Part shown: in pieces, positions 33,538 through 42,478 of the stretch | Layout of the letters: each line of letters opens with the position of its first letter | Position numbering within the stretch: position 1 is the stretch's first letter | From: JABLTI01 sp035528035 | Lineage (GTDB): Archaea; Asgardarchaeota; Heimdallarchaeia; JABLTI01 | DNA: 64,000 bases | NCBI GenBank assembly: GCA_035528035.1 | Contig: DATKZI010000026.1 | Span: 124,001-188,000 of the forward strand | Reading direction: 5' to 3' | The notes under the pieces: generated by a model | Seen by the model: the letters and a program-made list of their open reading frames with translations, nothing else | Database searches by the model: none | Told to the model about the DNA's origin: nothing | Position numbers and translations under genes: made by a program

Positions 33538-34104
33538 ATGACTTATAGTATTTCATATTTAATTACTGAAAAATATAATCCAACAAGAAAGGAGCTTGGA
33601 TTGAAGGTTTCTATCACTGGTTTTGATAAATATAAAGGGCAAAGAGTTAGATTTTCAGGTTATCCATCAATCGATAAAACATTTTCAAAAACTGGTGCTA
33701 TAACATTTACTATGATCGGAACACCAAGTAATAATATTATTGAGGTTATGGATGCAAAAACAAATCGTGTTATACAACAAATTGGATCATTGAATGGTAA
33801 TGTCTTTCTTGAAGGGGATAAGGGACAAGAAATTATTATTAACCATAAATCAAAAGTAGCTTCTATTACTATTAAAAAAGTACAAAAATTAAAAGATGAA
33901 TTGATTAGATTAGAAGCTTCACCAAAAATCCCGATTTTCTTTGGTATTGATTCTGAAACAAATCAAAATCTCTATACGAAAAAAACTGATAAAAAAGGTT
34001 CATTTGATGAACAAATAACAGGAGTAATTTCTGATAAACATGAGATACGAATTCTAACGGGACAAATGAATAAAATCTGTAGTATTAAACCACCAGAACC
34101 CTAA
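33538..34104 (+). CDS. Beta-rich protein of unknown function (188 aa)
   Basis: The chain consists mostly of predicted strands: ELGLKVSITGF, KGQRVRFSGYPS, AITFTMIGTPSNNIIEVMD and KVASITIKKVQ. A second module (about residues 125-180) has NLYTKKTDKKGSFDEQI, which reads like an immunoglobulin-like or transthyretin-like domain. There is no signal peptide or membrane segment. No family is recognised. It lies upstream of tldD by 98 bases. Confidence 0.6.
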   Translation: MTYSISYLITEKYNPTRKELGLKVSITGFDKYKGQRVRFSGYPSIDKTFSKTGAITFTMIGTPSNNIIEVMDAKTNRVIQQIGSLNGNVFLEGDKGQEIIINHKSKVASITIKKVQKLKDELIRLEASPKIPIFFGIDSETNQNLYTKKTDKKGSFDEQITGVISDKHEIRILTGQMNKICSIKPPEP

Positions 34105-34202
34105 GAAGATAATACGAATTCTGCAATTCATTTTTATATTTAGTAATTCTAAACAATCAAATTGTTTGTTATCGAAAGTTTTGATAATTGGTGGTAATTA
34201 GT

Positions 34203-35618
34203 TTGGATGAAGATTTATATCAAAAAATTTTTGATCTTGCTTCAAAGGAAAATGTTGTTTATACGGATATCCGAGATGAGGATTCACTTTACACATCAAT
34301 AGATGTTATTGATGGAAAAGTTCAAACTTCATTATCAGGGTCAGAAGCTGGAATTGGTATAAGGGTTTTGAAAGATGGAGCATTTGGATTTGCTTATGGA
34401 TCAAAAGACGCTTATAAAAAAGTCTTTGAAATGGCTATTGTATCCCAAAAAGTTTCTAAGAAACTTTCAAAAACTGATATAGCTTTGGCACCTGTGAAGG
34501 CAATCAAGGATTCCGTTAAAATTACTCAGAAAAAACCTTCGCAAGATATTCCTTTTGAAGATAAAATGAACTTAATATTAGAAACAGATAAGATATTAAA
34601 GGATGAGGAAAATAAAATCAAATCTACCCGAACATATTATTTTGATATATTACGAAGACAAATTTTGGCTACTTCAGAAGGAATGGAGATATCTGAAGAA
34701 CGTCCTTATACTGTTCTATTTGTTATACCAACTGCAAAGAAAGGCACAGAGACCAATCAAGGGTTAGGAAGAGCTGGGCACGTTGGAGGATTTGAATTGT
34801 TCGATGAAATAGACATTGCTCAAAGAGCTGAAGAAACAAAACAAAGAACAATAAAAGGACTTGAAGCAGAGAAAATAAAACCTGGTAGATATCCCGTTGT
34901 GCTTGATGGTTCAATAAACTTTTTATTTGCCCATGAAGCGGCTGGTCATAGTACAGAAGCTGATTCATTAAGATCTGCAGGTGTACTAAAAGGTAAACTC
35001 GGAAAACGTTTAGCCAAGAATTTTGTTAATCTTATTGATGATGGAACTCTAGAATATGTCCCTGGTTTTAAAACCAGAACCTTTGGTTTTATGAAATATG
35101 ATGATGAAGGTGTACCAGTCGAACGTACAGAATTAATTAAGGATGGTGTGCTGAAATCTTATCTTACTGATCGTGCCTCTGCAGCGTTCTTTAATCTAAA
35201 AACAACAGGAAATTGTCGTGCTGAATTTTATTCAAGTTATCCAATTGTACGTATGCGTAATACTTTTCTTGAAGCGTCTAAAGGTATGAGTCTATCGGAG
35301 GAAGAAGTTCTCCAATTGGTGAATAATGGTTTACTTCTCAAACGAGGAGGAGGAGGACAAGTTGATTCTATACGAGGTACATTTAATTTTGGAACAAATG
35401 AAGTTTTTGAAATTAAGAAAGGTGAAATTGGGGAAGTATGTCGAGCTACAACAATTGATGGTAATACCTTAGAAACGTTAAGCAAATTATTAGGCATTTC
35501 AAATAAAATGGCCGATCCTTCAGCAAATGTTGGTTTCTGTGGGAAAAATGGACAAAGAGCTCAAACAGGAACAGGCGCTGGTTGGTGTGCTGTTAAAGTT
35601 ATGAATGTTGGAGGATAA
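34203..35618 (+). CDS. tldD: TldD family metalloprotease subunit
   Basis: TldD and TldE form a heterodimeric zinc protease that degrades unfolded peptides; in bacteria it also matures microcin B17. The metal-binding motif HEAAGHSTEAD lies near residue 244, followed by LIDDGTLEYVPG and the FGFMKYDDEGVPVERTELIKDGVL block typical of TldD. The length (about 471 aa) is normal. I prefer TTG 34203 as start because GGTGGTAATT at 34190-34199 fits as its ribosome binding site; the frame is open from 34188. It overlaps the surrounding of the tldE ribosome binding site, so the two subunits are coupled. Confidence 0.92.
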   Translation: MDEDLYQKIFDLASKENVVYTDIRDEDSLYTSIDVIDGKVQTSLSGSEAGIGIRVLKDGAFGFAYGSKDAYKKVFEMAIVSQKVSKKLSKTDIALAPVKAIKDSVKITQKKPSQDIPFEDKMNLILETDKILKDEENKIKSTRTYYFDILRRQILATSEGMEISEERPYTVLFVIPTAKKGTETNQGLGRAGHVGGFELFDEIDIAQRAEETKQRTIKGLEAEKIKPGRYPVVLDGSINFLFAHEAAGHSTEADSLRSAGVLKGKLGKRLAKNFVNLIDDGTLEYVPGFKTRTFGFMKYDDEGVPVERTELIKDGVLKSYLTDRASAAFFNLKTTGNCRAEFYSSYPIVRMRNTFLEASKGMSLSEEEVLQLVNNGLLLKRGGGGQVDSIRGTFNFGTNEVFEIKKGEIGEVCRATTIDGNTLETLSKLLGISNKMADPSANVGFCGKNGQRAQTGTGAGWCAVKVMNVGG

Positions 35619-35622
35619 GAAA

Positions 35623-37083
35623 ATGACCAATGTTTTACCTTTAGATGAAGCATTAAATTATGGCATTAAATTTGCCAAGAAAAATAATGTTGATCAAATT
35701 GAAGGTTATTCAAATAATTTTAAGGAAATTAATATTGGTTCCGAGAAAAATATTCCAGAAATTGTTACTGGAATATCTTCTGGTGTATCATTTCGTGTTG
35801 TCAGTAATAATAATTTAGGATTTGGTTTTACAAAAACATTGACAAAAGAGCGTATCGAATCAACTATTAAAATAGCGATTCAAAACGCAAAATCAAAGGG
35901 AAGTGATCCAGATTTTAAAACTCTCCCAATTCCATCCAAAAAACCTGTTACTGAAATGAAATATGATAAGAATCTTGATTCTTTAACAGCAGATGCTTTA
36001 GCAGATGGTTTAGCAGATATTATTCAAACAATAAATGATGTTAAAGGTTTAAATTACCTTCAAGGACAAGTCTTTATGAATACTCAAGAAGAGCATTTGA
36101 TAAATTCAAATGGTATAGATATTGTCTCTAAGACTGGTGGTATTGGTGGCTATGCAGCTGCGATCACAACCAAGGGATTAATACCTAATTATTCTTTTGG
36201 CATAAAAGGAAACCCAGAGTTAAAAGATTTCAAATATGAAGATATATCTCAAGAAACTATCATGCAAACAAAAAGAGCGGCTTCACCTCATACTATGAAT
36301 TTCAATAAGGAAGTACCGATTATTCTTGAACCTGAAGCATCATTTGGATTGTTGGGTGGATTACTTAATCTTCTGGTAACTCAATTATTGGGAAATAACG
36401 TAGCAACAGGAGCAACTCCATACTCAGATCAAATTGGAAATCTAATTACAACAGAGGATTTTACACTAATTGATAATGGAATTAATCCTCAAAAGGTGAC
36501 AAGGTCATCATATGATAGCGAAGGTGTACCAAAAGAAAAGACTCTATTAATAGATAAAGGAATTTTACAAACCTACCTACTAGATACCTATTATGGTAAA
36601 AAACTTGGTCTTGAGTCAAATGGCAAAAGCACTCGTTCAGCTGTTTTTGGTTTTGGTGGTGATCCAATCAAATCATATCCTTCTATAAATTCCACATCAA
36701 TTGAAGTTTTGCCTGGTAATGCAACAAAAGATGAAATGATTAAAGAGACTCGAGAAGGTTTTATGCTTCGTTCATTAATGGGCCTTCATATGTCTGATTC
36801 AAGTTCAGGAAGGTTTTCTGTTACAGGTTTTGGTTGGTATATCAAAAATGGTGAAATTAAGTATCCTGCACAAGGAATATCCATATCCGGTATGCTTCCA
36901 GAATTGTTACAGAATATTGACATGATTTCCAAAGAAAGCGAATCTATGTTACTTGCTGATTGCCCTTATATTCGATTGGCAAAAGTTCCTGTTACATCGA
37001 AGAAATTTGATTTCAAAACCAGATTTGGTTTAGCTATTTTAAAAATAATTTCAACATTGACAGGCAAACATCCAATGGTATGA
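35623..37083 (+). CDS. tldE: TldE/PmbA family protease subunit
   Basis: This is the non-metal partner of TldD. It shares the fold but lacks HExxxH; VILEPEASFGLLGGLLNLL stands in its place. It keeps FTLIDNGINPQKVTRSSYDSEGVPKEKTLLIDKGIL. The C-terminal LMGLHMSDSSSGRFSVTGFGWYIKNGEI block is typical of PmbA. The start at ATG 35623 is fixed by GGAGG at 35610-35614, which lies in the last codons of tldD. The two genes are adjacent in the usual order. Confidence 0.92.
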   Translation: MTNVLPLDEALNYGIKFAKKNNVDQIEGYSNNFKEINIGSEKNIPEIVTGISSGVSFRVVSNNNLGFGFTKTLTKERIESTIKIAIQNAKSKGSDPDFKTLPIPSKKPVTEMKYDKNLDSLTADALADGLADIIQTINDVKGLNYLQGQVFMNTQEEHLINSNGIDIVSKTGGIGGYAAAITTKGLIPNYSFGIKGNPELKDFKYEDISQETIMQTKRAASPHTMNFNKEVPIILEPEASFGLLGGLLNLLVTQLLGNNVATGATPYSDQIGNLITTEDFTLIDNGINPQKVTRSSYDSEGVPKEKTLLIDKGILQTYLLDTYYGKKLGLESNGKSTRSAVFGFGGDPIKSYPSINSTSIEVLPGNATKDEMIKETREGFMLRSLMGLHMSDSSSGRFSVTGFGWYIKNGEIKYPAQGISISGMLPELLQNIDMISKESESMLLADCPYIRLAKVPVTSKKFDFKTRFGLAILKIISTLTGKHPMV

Positions 37084-37218
37084 TTCAATAATTCTCATAC
37101 CTTTCCCTTTTTCTTTTTGAATTCCCATTTGGAAACCTTTATTTTTACATTTTTAATTGTATCATAGTTATAAATCAATAACTATCTCAATTAAACTTCG
37201 AAGTAAGAGGGAAGAGAT

Positions 37219-37806
37219 ATGCTTAACGAAGATATAGAACTGACTATAGAACAACAAGAGCTATTATATTTAATTTCAAAAATGACTGATTCATTGAATT
37301 GCCCAATCTCATGGATAAAACAAACACCTTTACAAGCATTAATTTTTCAGGCTATAAGAAAAGGGCTATTTAATGAATATGATTATGCCCCAATTTCTAC
37401 TTCTTTTCTTGGTCAAGGAAGGAAATTTGTTAATATTTCTAAAGAAGGAGAAGATGATCTTGGTGATTTAAGAGAGTTAGGTTTATTAGAAACAATAAGA
37501 TTATCATCGACAAAATATGATTATATTACCGGTTATAGACCTACAAAAGAATCTTATAAATATCTAACAGCAATGAATAATGAAATTCGCCAACGAATAG
37601 ATAATTTGTTTATATGCCCAACTTGTAAAACTACTAATTATAAATTAGAGATAAAGGTTGAGGAATCAGAGTTTCATATGAAATGTAATCATTGTAATTA
37701 TAATGAAGAAATTCCTTTGATCTTACCAGAAGATGTTTCTTATTCTACAAAAGCTTATTTCTTTTCTTCTTTAAAAAGAAATAAAGTATTAGATGGAGAT
37801 AGATAA
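37219..37806 (+). CDS. Winged-helix/zinc-ribbon protein, partner of the following membrane protein
   Basis: The first ~120 residues are helical and contain a winged-helix-like segment (FVNISKEGEDDLGDLRELGLLETIRLS, then YDYITGYRPTKESYKYL). The C-terminal part holds a zinc ribbon with CPTCKT and CNHCNYN (about residues 133-158). The combination suggests a DNA- or RNA-binding regulator. It ends two bases before the start of the next gene, a 599-aa membrane protein, so the two are made together. I do not know the function. Confidence 0.72.
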   Translation: MLNEDIELTIEQQELLYLISKMTDSLNCPISWIKQTPLQALIFQAIRKGLFNEYDYAPISTSFLGQGRKFVNISKEGEDDLGDLRELGLLETIRLSSTKYDYITGYRPTKESYKYLTAMNNEIRQRIDNLFICPTCKTTNYKLEIKVEESEFHMKCNHCNYNEEIPLILPEDVSYSTKAYFFSSLKRNKVLDGDR

Positions 37807-37808
37807 TA

Positions 37809-39608
37809 ATGAGTAACAATGGTAAAATTGGCAATATTCAGGATGAGTTAACTGAACACATCAAATTAAAAAATGTTAAAATTGCCTTAGTAGAATGGTT
37901 GCCATTTGATAGAAACCAATTATCTGCATTAAATATTAAATTAGATAGTTTTCATCATAGACGAGGTCATATAGTTACCGCCTTAAAAGATAATGCTCCA
38001 AGTGAATTGATTTTTCATGATGATGGTGTTTCATGTAAAGTAGAAGTAGTGGATTTCTCACCCTCAGAATATGTATCATTTAGGGCACGATTGAATTTCC
38101 CTGAAGATGAAGGAATAGTTCAGGATGAAGAATTAAGTGGGTATATAAATTCATGGGGAAGGGTTATCTATGGTGCTGATTTAATGACTGTAGAGGAAGC
38201 CAATGGTGGTTGGGTATCATTAGATGTACTCACAAGAATCATTGTTGACCTTACTATGGACACATCTCAAATGATAGATTCTCTTCTCACTGAATATCAA
38301 AGAAATCTTCTGAATCTAATCTTCATGAAAGAATCAGCTAAAAGAACAAAATTCGTTCTTTTATTTGCAGATGAAATAAATGTAAAACATGAAAATCCTA
38401 ATGACTATTTCGATGGTGAAGAACTTCAAAACGAACTTGAACAAATATTAGATGTTTTACAAACTGTAGAACCAATTGACGGTGGATATTGTTTTGCAGG
38501 AAATAATGGTTTGATAGTTGTTTCTCCAAAGCACAATACTTTGGAGCATTCTTACTTAGAACGAAGCTATTCAGCTGCTATTCGAATTTTCCTTGATGAT
38601 TATTCAGCTGTCATCTGGCATCTTTGGGATGAGTCAAAGCAAATTGAAGTTGATATTGATAAGGCTATGCTTGGAGATATTACTAGTTTAACCAATGCTC
38701 AAAATTGGATTACTAAAGCAAGCTCTGAAGCAATTATGCTGCATGATATTTTAGCATATTTACGAGATAGTATTATTGAATTCAGTAATGAATTAACTTT
38801 ACGAAATCCAAATAGATTGCCTGATGATCCTGTTTTGCAAGATTTAAGGATCATACAAAATGATTCCATGATAACTAATAAGCGTATTAATGATACTCAA
38901 AAGGTCATTCATGGTCTTGAATCTAAAATGGTTGCTTTAAGAGACTTTTCAAATGCTTTAGCAGAAAAGCACATGCGTCGTATATCTGATTCAATGGCTC
39001 AAAATACCAAATCAATGACTCAAATGACTGAATCAAATAATCGTGCAAGCGATGCACTAAGTATAATTGAATTAATATTGGCGGGATCAGTAATAATGGA
39101 GATTGTACTAATGGTCGCTGGAGAGTATGCATTTCCTAATTGGTTAGAATCACTTTTCGGTAAATGGTATGGTTCACTGATTGTTCTATTAGTTACAATT
39201 GTATTATGGGCTGCTGTTTTTATTTTCCTACGTATTAGCAAGAAACGTTTGGAAAGTAAAGCGATAAGAAGGCAGACTGGTACATTTATCATTGGAAAAA
39301 GATGTAATATTAAAAAACTTGAAAGCTATTTGAGTAAAAAAGATATTTTGTTAAGAAATATTGAAAGTGAAGGTAGCACAGAGATAACTTCCGTGACTTT
39401 TGAAATAGCTCCTAAGGAATGTAAAGATACACCAACAATGAACAGTGTAATATTAGTCTATGATTCAAGTGAAGAGTTTATTATTCAAGTAGACTTAGAA
39501 ACCCCTGATATGAAAATAAGATTGAAGAACTGCTATAACTATATAATAAAAGAACTTGAGCAAGCAGGTGTCTTCAATTTAACAATTGATGGTGAAAGCT
39601 GCGGTTAA
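37809..39608 (+). CDS. Large cytoplasmic-domain membrane protein with a coiled coil and two membrane helices
   Basis: The 599-aa protein has an N-terminal mixed alpha/beta domain of about 310 residues. A long helical region follows (about 320-415), with a coiled coil around NDTQKVIHGLESKMVALRDFSNALAEKHMRRISDSMAQ. Two membrane helices (about 420-445 and 457-478) and a small C-terminal alpha/beta domain complete it. The two-helix arrangement after a long coiled coil resembles CorA or Rmd1 topology, but the GMN motif of CorA is absent. It probably acts as a membrane-tethered sensor or scaffold; this is inference. Confidence 0.7.
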   Translation: MSNNGKIGNIQDELTEHIKLKNVKIALVEWLPFDRNQLSALNIKLDSFHHRRGHIVTALKDNAPSELIFHDDGVSCKVEVVDFSPSEYVSFRARLNFPEDEGIVQDEELSGYINSWGRVIYGADLMTVEEANGGWVSLDVLTRIIVDLTMDTSQMIDSLLTEYQRNLLNLIFMKESAKRTKFVLLFADEINVKHENPNDYFDGEELQNELEQILDVLQTVEPIDGGYCFAGNNGLIVVSPKHNTLEHSYLERSYSAAIRIFLDDYSAVIWHLWDESKQIEVDIDKAMLGDITSLTNAQNWITKASSEAIMLHDILAYLRDSIIEFSNELTLRNPNRLPDDPVLQDLRIIQNDSMITNKRINDTQKVIHGLESKMVALRDFSNALAEKHMRRISDSMAQNTKSMTQMTESNNRASDALSIIELILAGSVIMEIVLMVAGEYAFPNWLESLFGKWYGSLIVLLVTIVLWAAVFIFLRISKKRLESKAIRRQTGTFIIGKRCNIKKLESYLSKKDILLRNIESEGSTEITSVTFEIAPKECKDTPTMNSVILVYDSSEEFIIQVDLETPDMKIRLKNCYNYIIKELEQAGVFNLTIDGESCG

Positions 39609-39619
39609 TAAACAATTGA

Positions 39620-39657
39620 ATGGTTAGAAAAAATTCTAACCATAATTTATTTTTTAT
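39620..39657. terminator. Hairpin terminator between convergent genes
   Basis: A perfect 10-bp stem ATGGTTAGAA (39620-39629) / TTCTAACCAT (39634-39643) with an AAAA loop is followed by a T-rich tract up to 39657. It separates the plus-strand membrane-protein gene from fen1 on the minus strand. Confidence 0.7.
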
Positions 39658-39659
39658 TC

Positions 39660-40715
39660 TTATGAACCAAAAAACGAATCTAGTGTTGGTTGTTTTTTCT
39701 GCTCGTCAGCAATTTTTTGCGTTTTTTCTAAAGCATTTCTAACTCGAGTTTCACTGAATCCTCGTTGCCCACAAAGAAAATCAACAATTTTAGAGATATC
39801 AACAGGTGGCCATTTTAGATCATAATCGCTGGTAATTGCAGGTTTAAGGAAGATATTCCTAACAGTTTCTAAATCTAAATCTTTAATCGCATCCGCCATA
39901 TTTGGTTGTTCCAAAACGATTTCCACTGTTTTGAAGTCTTTAATCAACTTAACAGCTGTTTTAGGTCCTATACCAGAGACACCTATACCATCTGGATTGA
40001 AATCTGTTCCAAGTAAGATAGCTATTTCAACAAGTTCTTCTCGAGTTAATTCATTCATTTTTAAAGCATGATCTAATTCTATAAGTTCTGGTTTTACCTC
40101 TACATAGATATTTTTGTTTGGTAATTTACGTTTACCTGAAATAGTTAAATTTCTAACTAATCTTGGTGTTCCAAATAAAAAGCTATCAAAGTCTTGAGAA
40201 CAACTTGCCCATACATCACCTTTTAATGCCATCATTGCTGCTTGCCCTTCTCCTTCACCTGGTGCTTGAATAACAGGTATACCCATTAATTCTAATAATT
40301 TCTTGGCATCATCGATCATAGGTGAAGTTAATCGAGCTGTCCTTTGAGCATATCGTTGTGCAAGTTCCATATCACCTCGTTCCAATGCTTCCTCATATGC
40401 GATATCAGCTTCTTTTTTTACTTTCTTTCGACGTAATATTTCTTTGCTTTTTTCTTCGGGTGGTTTGCCATCAAAAATGAACACAACTTTAATACCACTT
40501 TCAACAGCTTTTGTTACACGATAAAGTAAACCTGATAAGTGACTAGTAACATTGCCATTCTCATCAGTCAAAAGGCTACCATCTGATTGACGTATACGAG
40601 TAAGAAATTGGTAAAGAATATTATTACCATCAAAAGCTATGGCTTTATCATGAAAGAAATCAAAATCTACTTCTTGACGATCTGGAAACAAGTCACCCAG
40701 TTTTGTTACACCCAT
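39660..40715 (-). CDS. fen: Flap endonuclease 1
   Basis: FEN1 removes 5' flaps during Okazaki fragment maturation and long-patch repair. The N-domain has AFDGNNILYQFLT and VFIFDGKPPEEK; the I-domain has APGEGEGQAAMMAL and SCSQDFDSFLFG; ILLGTDFNPDGIGVSGIGPKTAVKLI is the helix-hairpin-helix region. All catalytic acidic positions appear present. The C-terminus ends in the PCNA-binding PIP box QPTLDSFF. I choose ATG 40715 because GGAGG lies nine bases upstream of it; the TTG at 40730 is upstream of that site. Confidence 0.96.
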   Translation of the reverse strand: MGVTKLGDLFPDRQEVDFDFFHDKAIAFDGNNILYQFLTRIRQSDGSLLTDENGNVTSHLSGLLYRVTKAVESGIKVVFIFDGKPPEEKSKEILRRKKVKKEADIAYEEALERGDMELAQRYAQRTARLTSPMIDDAKKLLELMGIPVIQAPGEGEGQAAMMALKGDVWASCSQDFDSFLFGTPRLVRNLTISGKRKLPNKNIYVEVKPELIELDHALKMNELTREELVEIAILLGTDFNPDGIGVSGIGPKTAVKLIKDFKTVEIVLEQPNMADAIKDLDLETVRNIFLKPAITSDYDLKWPPVDISKIVDFLCGQRGFSETRVRNALEKTQKIADEQKKQPTLDSFFGS

Positions 40716-40845
40716 TAAGTTGTCCTCCAAATGTTTAACATTAACGATTGCCTATTAATCTTTGTAATATTTTTTAGATAGAATTAAATTTGAATTCTTC
40801 TATTAGCTTAATGGAAATGTGCTATAAAAGGAGCTAAATTGACCA

Positions 40846-41169
40846 ATGACTCGTTATGAATATGATAAATTAGTAAGAAATAAAATACCTGAAATAATTA
40901 AAAGTGAAGGAAAAATAGCGGAAGTGAGGATTGCTAAAAACAATGAAGAATTATTAATTTATTTAGGTAAGAAATTGGTTGAAGAAGCCATAGAATACTC
41001 TGAAAATAAAGATATCACTGAGTTGGTTGATATTTTGGAAGTAATTTTTGAAATTATAAAAATAAATAATATTACATACAAAGAATTGGATAACCTTAGA
41101 AATAGAAAGATGCTTGAGAGAGGAAGTTTTACTAAAAAAACAATTTTACTAGCAGTAAAAGACAAGTAA
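40846..41169 (+). CDS. MazG-like all-alpha NTP pyrophosphohydrolase
   Basis: The N-terminal YDKLVRNKIPEIIKSEGK motif is a hallmark of a small PRA-PH/MazG-like family that hydrolyses non-canonical or excess nucleoside triphosphates. KKLVEEAIEYSENKDITELVDILEVIFEII supplies the ExxE and ExxD metal-binding acidic residues. At 107 aa the chain has the usual length of the family. It likely acts in house-cleaning of the nucleotide pool. It is a single gene, divergent from fen1. Confidence 0.88.
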   Translation: MTRYEYDKLVRNKIPEIIKSEGKIAEVRIAKNNEELLIYLGKKLVEEAIEYSENKDITELVDILEVIFEIIKINNITYKELDNLRNRKMLERGSFTKKTILLAVKDK

Positions 41170-41324
41170 CTTAAAATTATATTTTTTATAAAACAAATAC
41201 TTTCGGTTGCCTCCCTTCACCTAATACTCTTTTGTCTTTCTTCTTATAAACAGCGGTACAACAACTGACCTGAAAGAATTTAGAAGTACATAAGAAAAGA
41301 ACTTGAAAATAATTCAAGACTTCT

Positions 41325-41681
41325 TTAAAGTGTACCTTCCATTACATATGAGTAACCCTTAAGTTCGGAGAGAAATTCCTGCATTTGAGCATCAACCTTG
41401 CTTTGGAATTTTAGCCAATCATCCACTTCATTTTGTGGGACATCTTCCCATGAAATCAAGTATTGAGTTATCTCGGGTCTTTTGTTTTCCATTAAATGAT
41501 ATACTCGAAGTTGAATCGCTTTCAAGTACCTTGGATCATTAAGAAAACAACACGTGAAATATTCCAAAGTATAGGTGATTATTTGACTATTCCTAATCTT
41601 ACTCAAAAATTCATCTCGGCTATCCATAACCCTTTTGGGGCTACTACTGAATCTGTTTGGCATTTCTGCTATAGTCGTCAT
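41325..41681 (-). CDS. Small helical protein of unknown function (118 aa)
   Basis: I do not recognise this protein. It is mainly helical with a few aromatic clusters (ITYTLEYFTCCFLND, QYLISWEDVPQNEVDDWLKF). A C-terminal helix QMQEFLSELKGYSYVM closes it. There is no membrane segment. The start at 41681 is chosen because GGTGA precedes it; an in-frame GTG or ATG further upstream is less likely. Its promoter region holds a GC-rich foldable element and is shared with a divergent gene at 41934. Confidence 0.6.
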   Translation of the reverse strand: MTTIAEMPNRFSSSPKRVMDSRDEFLSKIRNSQIITYTLEYFTCCFLNDPRYLKAIQLRVYHLMENKRPEITQYLISWEDVPQNEVDDWLKFQSKVDAQMQEFLSELKGYSYVMEGTL

Positions 41682-41704
41682 ATATTCACCTGCTGCTACC
41701 ATCT

Positions 41705-41796
41705 ACAATATCAGCTAGACACCCCCTCCCCTTGATTTCCACTGGAACTAGGAATATGGGGGGAGACCTCGCTAGGATACCCTAAGCTTATATTGT
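41705..41796. ncRNA. Candidate structured RNA or operator between divergent genes
   Basis: A GC-rich block (35 G+C in 63 bases, 41719-41781) lies in an AT-rich gap. It is enclosed by an imperfect closing stem: ACAATAT (41705-41711) with ATATTGT (41790-41796), AGC (41713-41715) with GCT (41786-41788), and TAG (41716-41718) with CTA (41782-41784). Inside, CTCCCC (41726-41731) pairs with GGGGAG (41760-41765), and TTCC (41737-41740) with GGAA (41744-41747). A short CCT/AGG hairpin lies at 41767-41776. This reads like a folded RNA of about 92 nt; strand is undetermined and it could instead be an operator. Confidence 0.4.
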
Positions 41797-41901
41797 ATAA
41801 TAATATTATATCATCAATCATCTATAAGTTTTTTGGTTTATCTATACTTTTAGGGTAACATCTATATAGTACACAGATAATATATACTTTTAAATAGAAG
41901 G

Positions 41902-41916
41902 TTAAATATATATATA
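41902..41916 (+). promoter_or_regulatory. TATA-box-like promoter of the gene at 41934
   Basis: TTAAATATATATATA lies about 25 bases upstream of ATG 41934, which is the usual archaeal distance from TATA box to transcription start. The mRNA would then be leaderless, or start just before the second ATG at 41952. Confidence 0.45.
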
Positions 41917-41933
41917 AACAACAAAACAAATAT

Positions 41934-42260
41934 ATGGTGTTGAAAAGAAAAATGATTACAATACAAGAAACCCAAGAAAAGCTTTTGGACCTCATAAATT
42001 CAAGATTATCAGTAAGACAATTGTTGACTCAAGGAAATCAAGGACCTTTAAGAATGCTCGGTGAAAAAATGTTGAATATGTTCGCAGGTCAAATGATTAG
42101 TGATTCAATGTTAGCTGAACAAAAAGAAGATATCCAAGAAGAACTACTTGAAACAGTTATGAGCTCATTAGCACTTGCAGGATTATTAGGAATTGATCTT
42201 CAACGAGAATTATTGGATGCAATAGCTCTCCTAGAACAAGTAACTGCTGAAGGAGCCTAA
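41934..42260 (+). CDS. Small helical protein of unknown function (108 aa)
   Basis: The chain is almost entirely helical: IQETQEKLLDLINSRLSVRQLL, GPLRMLGEKMLNMFAGQMISDSML and DIQEELLETVMSSLALAGLLGIDLQRELLDAIALLEQVTAEGA. There are no cysteines and no membrane segment. The repeating Leu/Met pattern suggests a helical bundle that may oligomerise. Start codon choice is open between ATG 41934 (leaderless) and ATG 41952. No family is recognised. Confidence 0.65.
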   Translation: MVLKRKMITIQETQEKLLDLINSRLSVRQLLTQGNQGPLRMLGEKMLNMFAGQMISDSMLAEQKEDIQEELLETVMSSLALAGLLGIDLQRELLDAIALLEQVTAEGA

Positions 42261-42478
42261 TCCTTATTAATATTTTATCAAAGGCTCCTATTTCTTTAAT
42301 TAAATTTTAGAATATATTCTCATCTTATGTCTTTATGATGAAAAAATAAACAATTTTCTTCTAAAAAGAAAGTAACTTTAAATTTTAGTGTAGCAAAAAG
42401 CTTATAGTAAAAACTATATACATAACTAAGATACAAACAAACAAACAATAATTGTTAAAGTACAAGGTGAATTAGTAG

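Noticed and set aside
41705..41796. tRNA or fragment of SRP/RNase P RNA
   Set aside because: No cloverleaf, no TTCGAAT arm and no conserved core of those RNAs can be found; the element is also too short for SRP or RNase P RNA.
41904..41920. TA-rich run as a repeat or replication origin
   Set aside because: It is short, placed at TATA-box distance from a start codon, and no origin-type repeats or Cdc6 gene lie nearby.
42432..42448. ACAAACAAACAA run as a functional repeat
   Set aside because: Three or four units of a simple 4-base repeat in an AT-rich leader are expected by chance.
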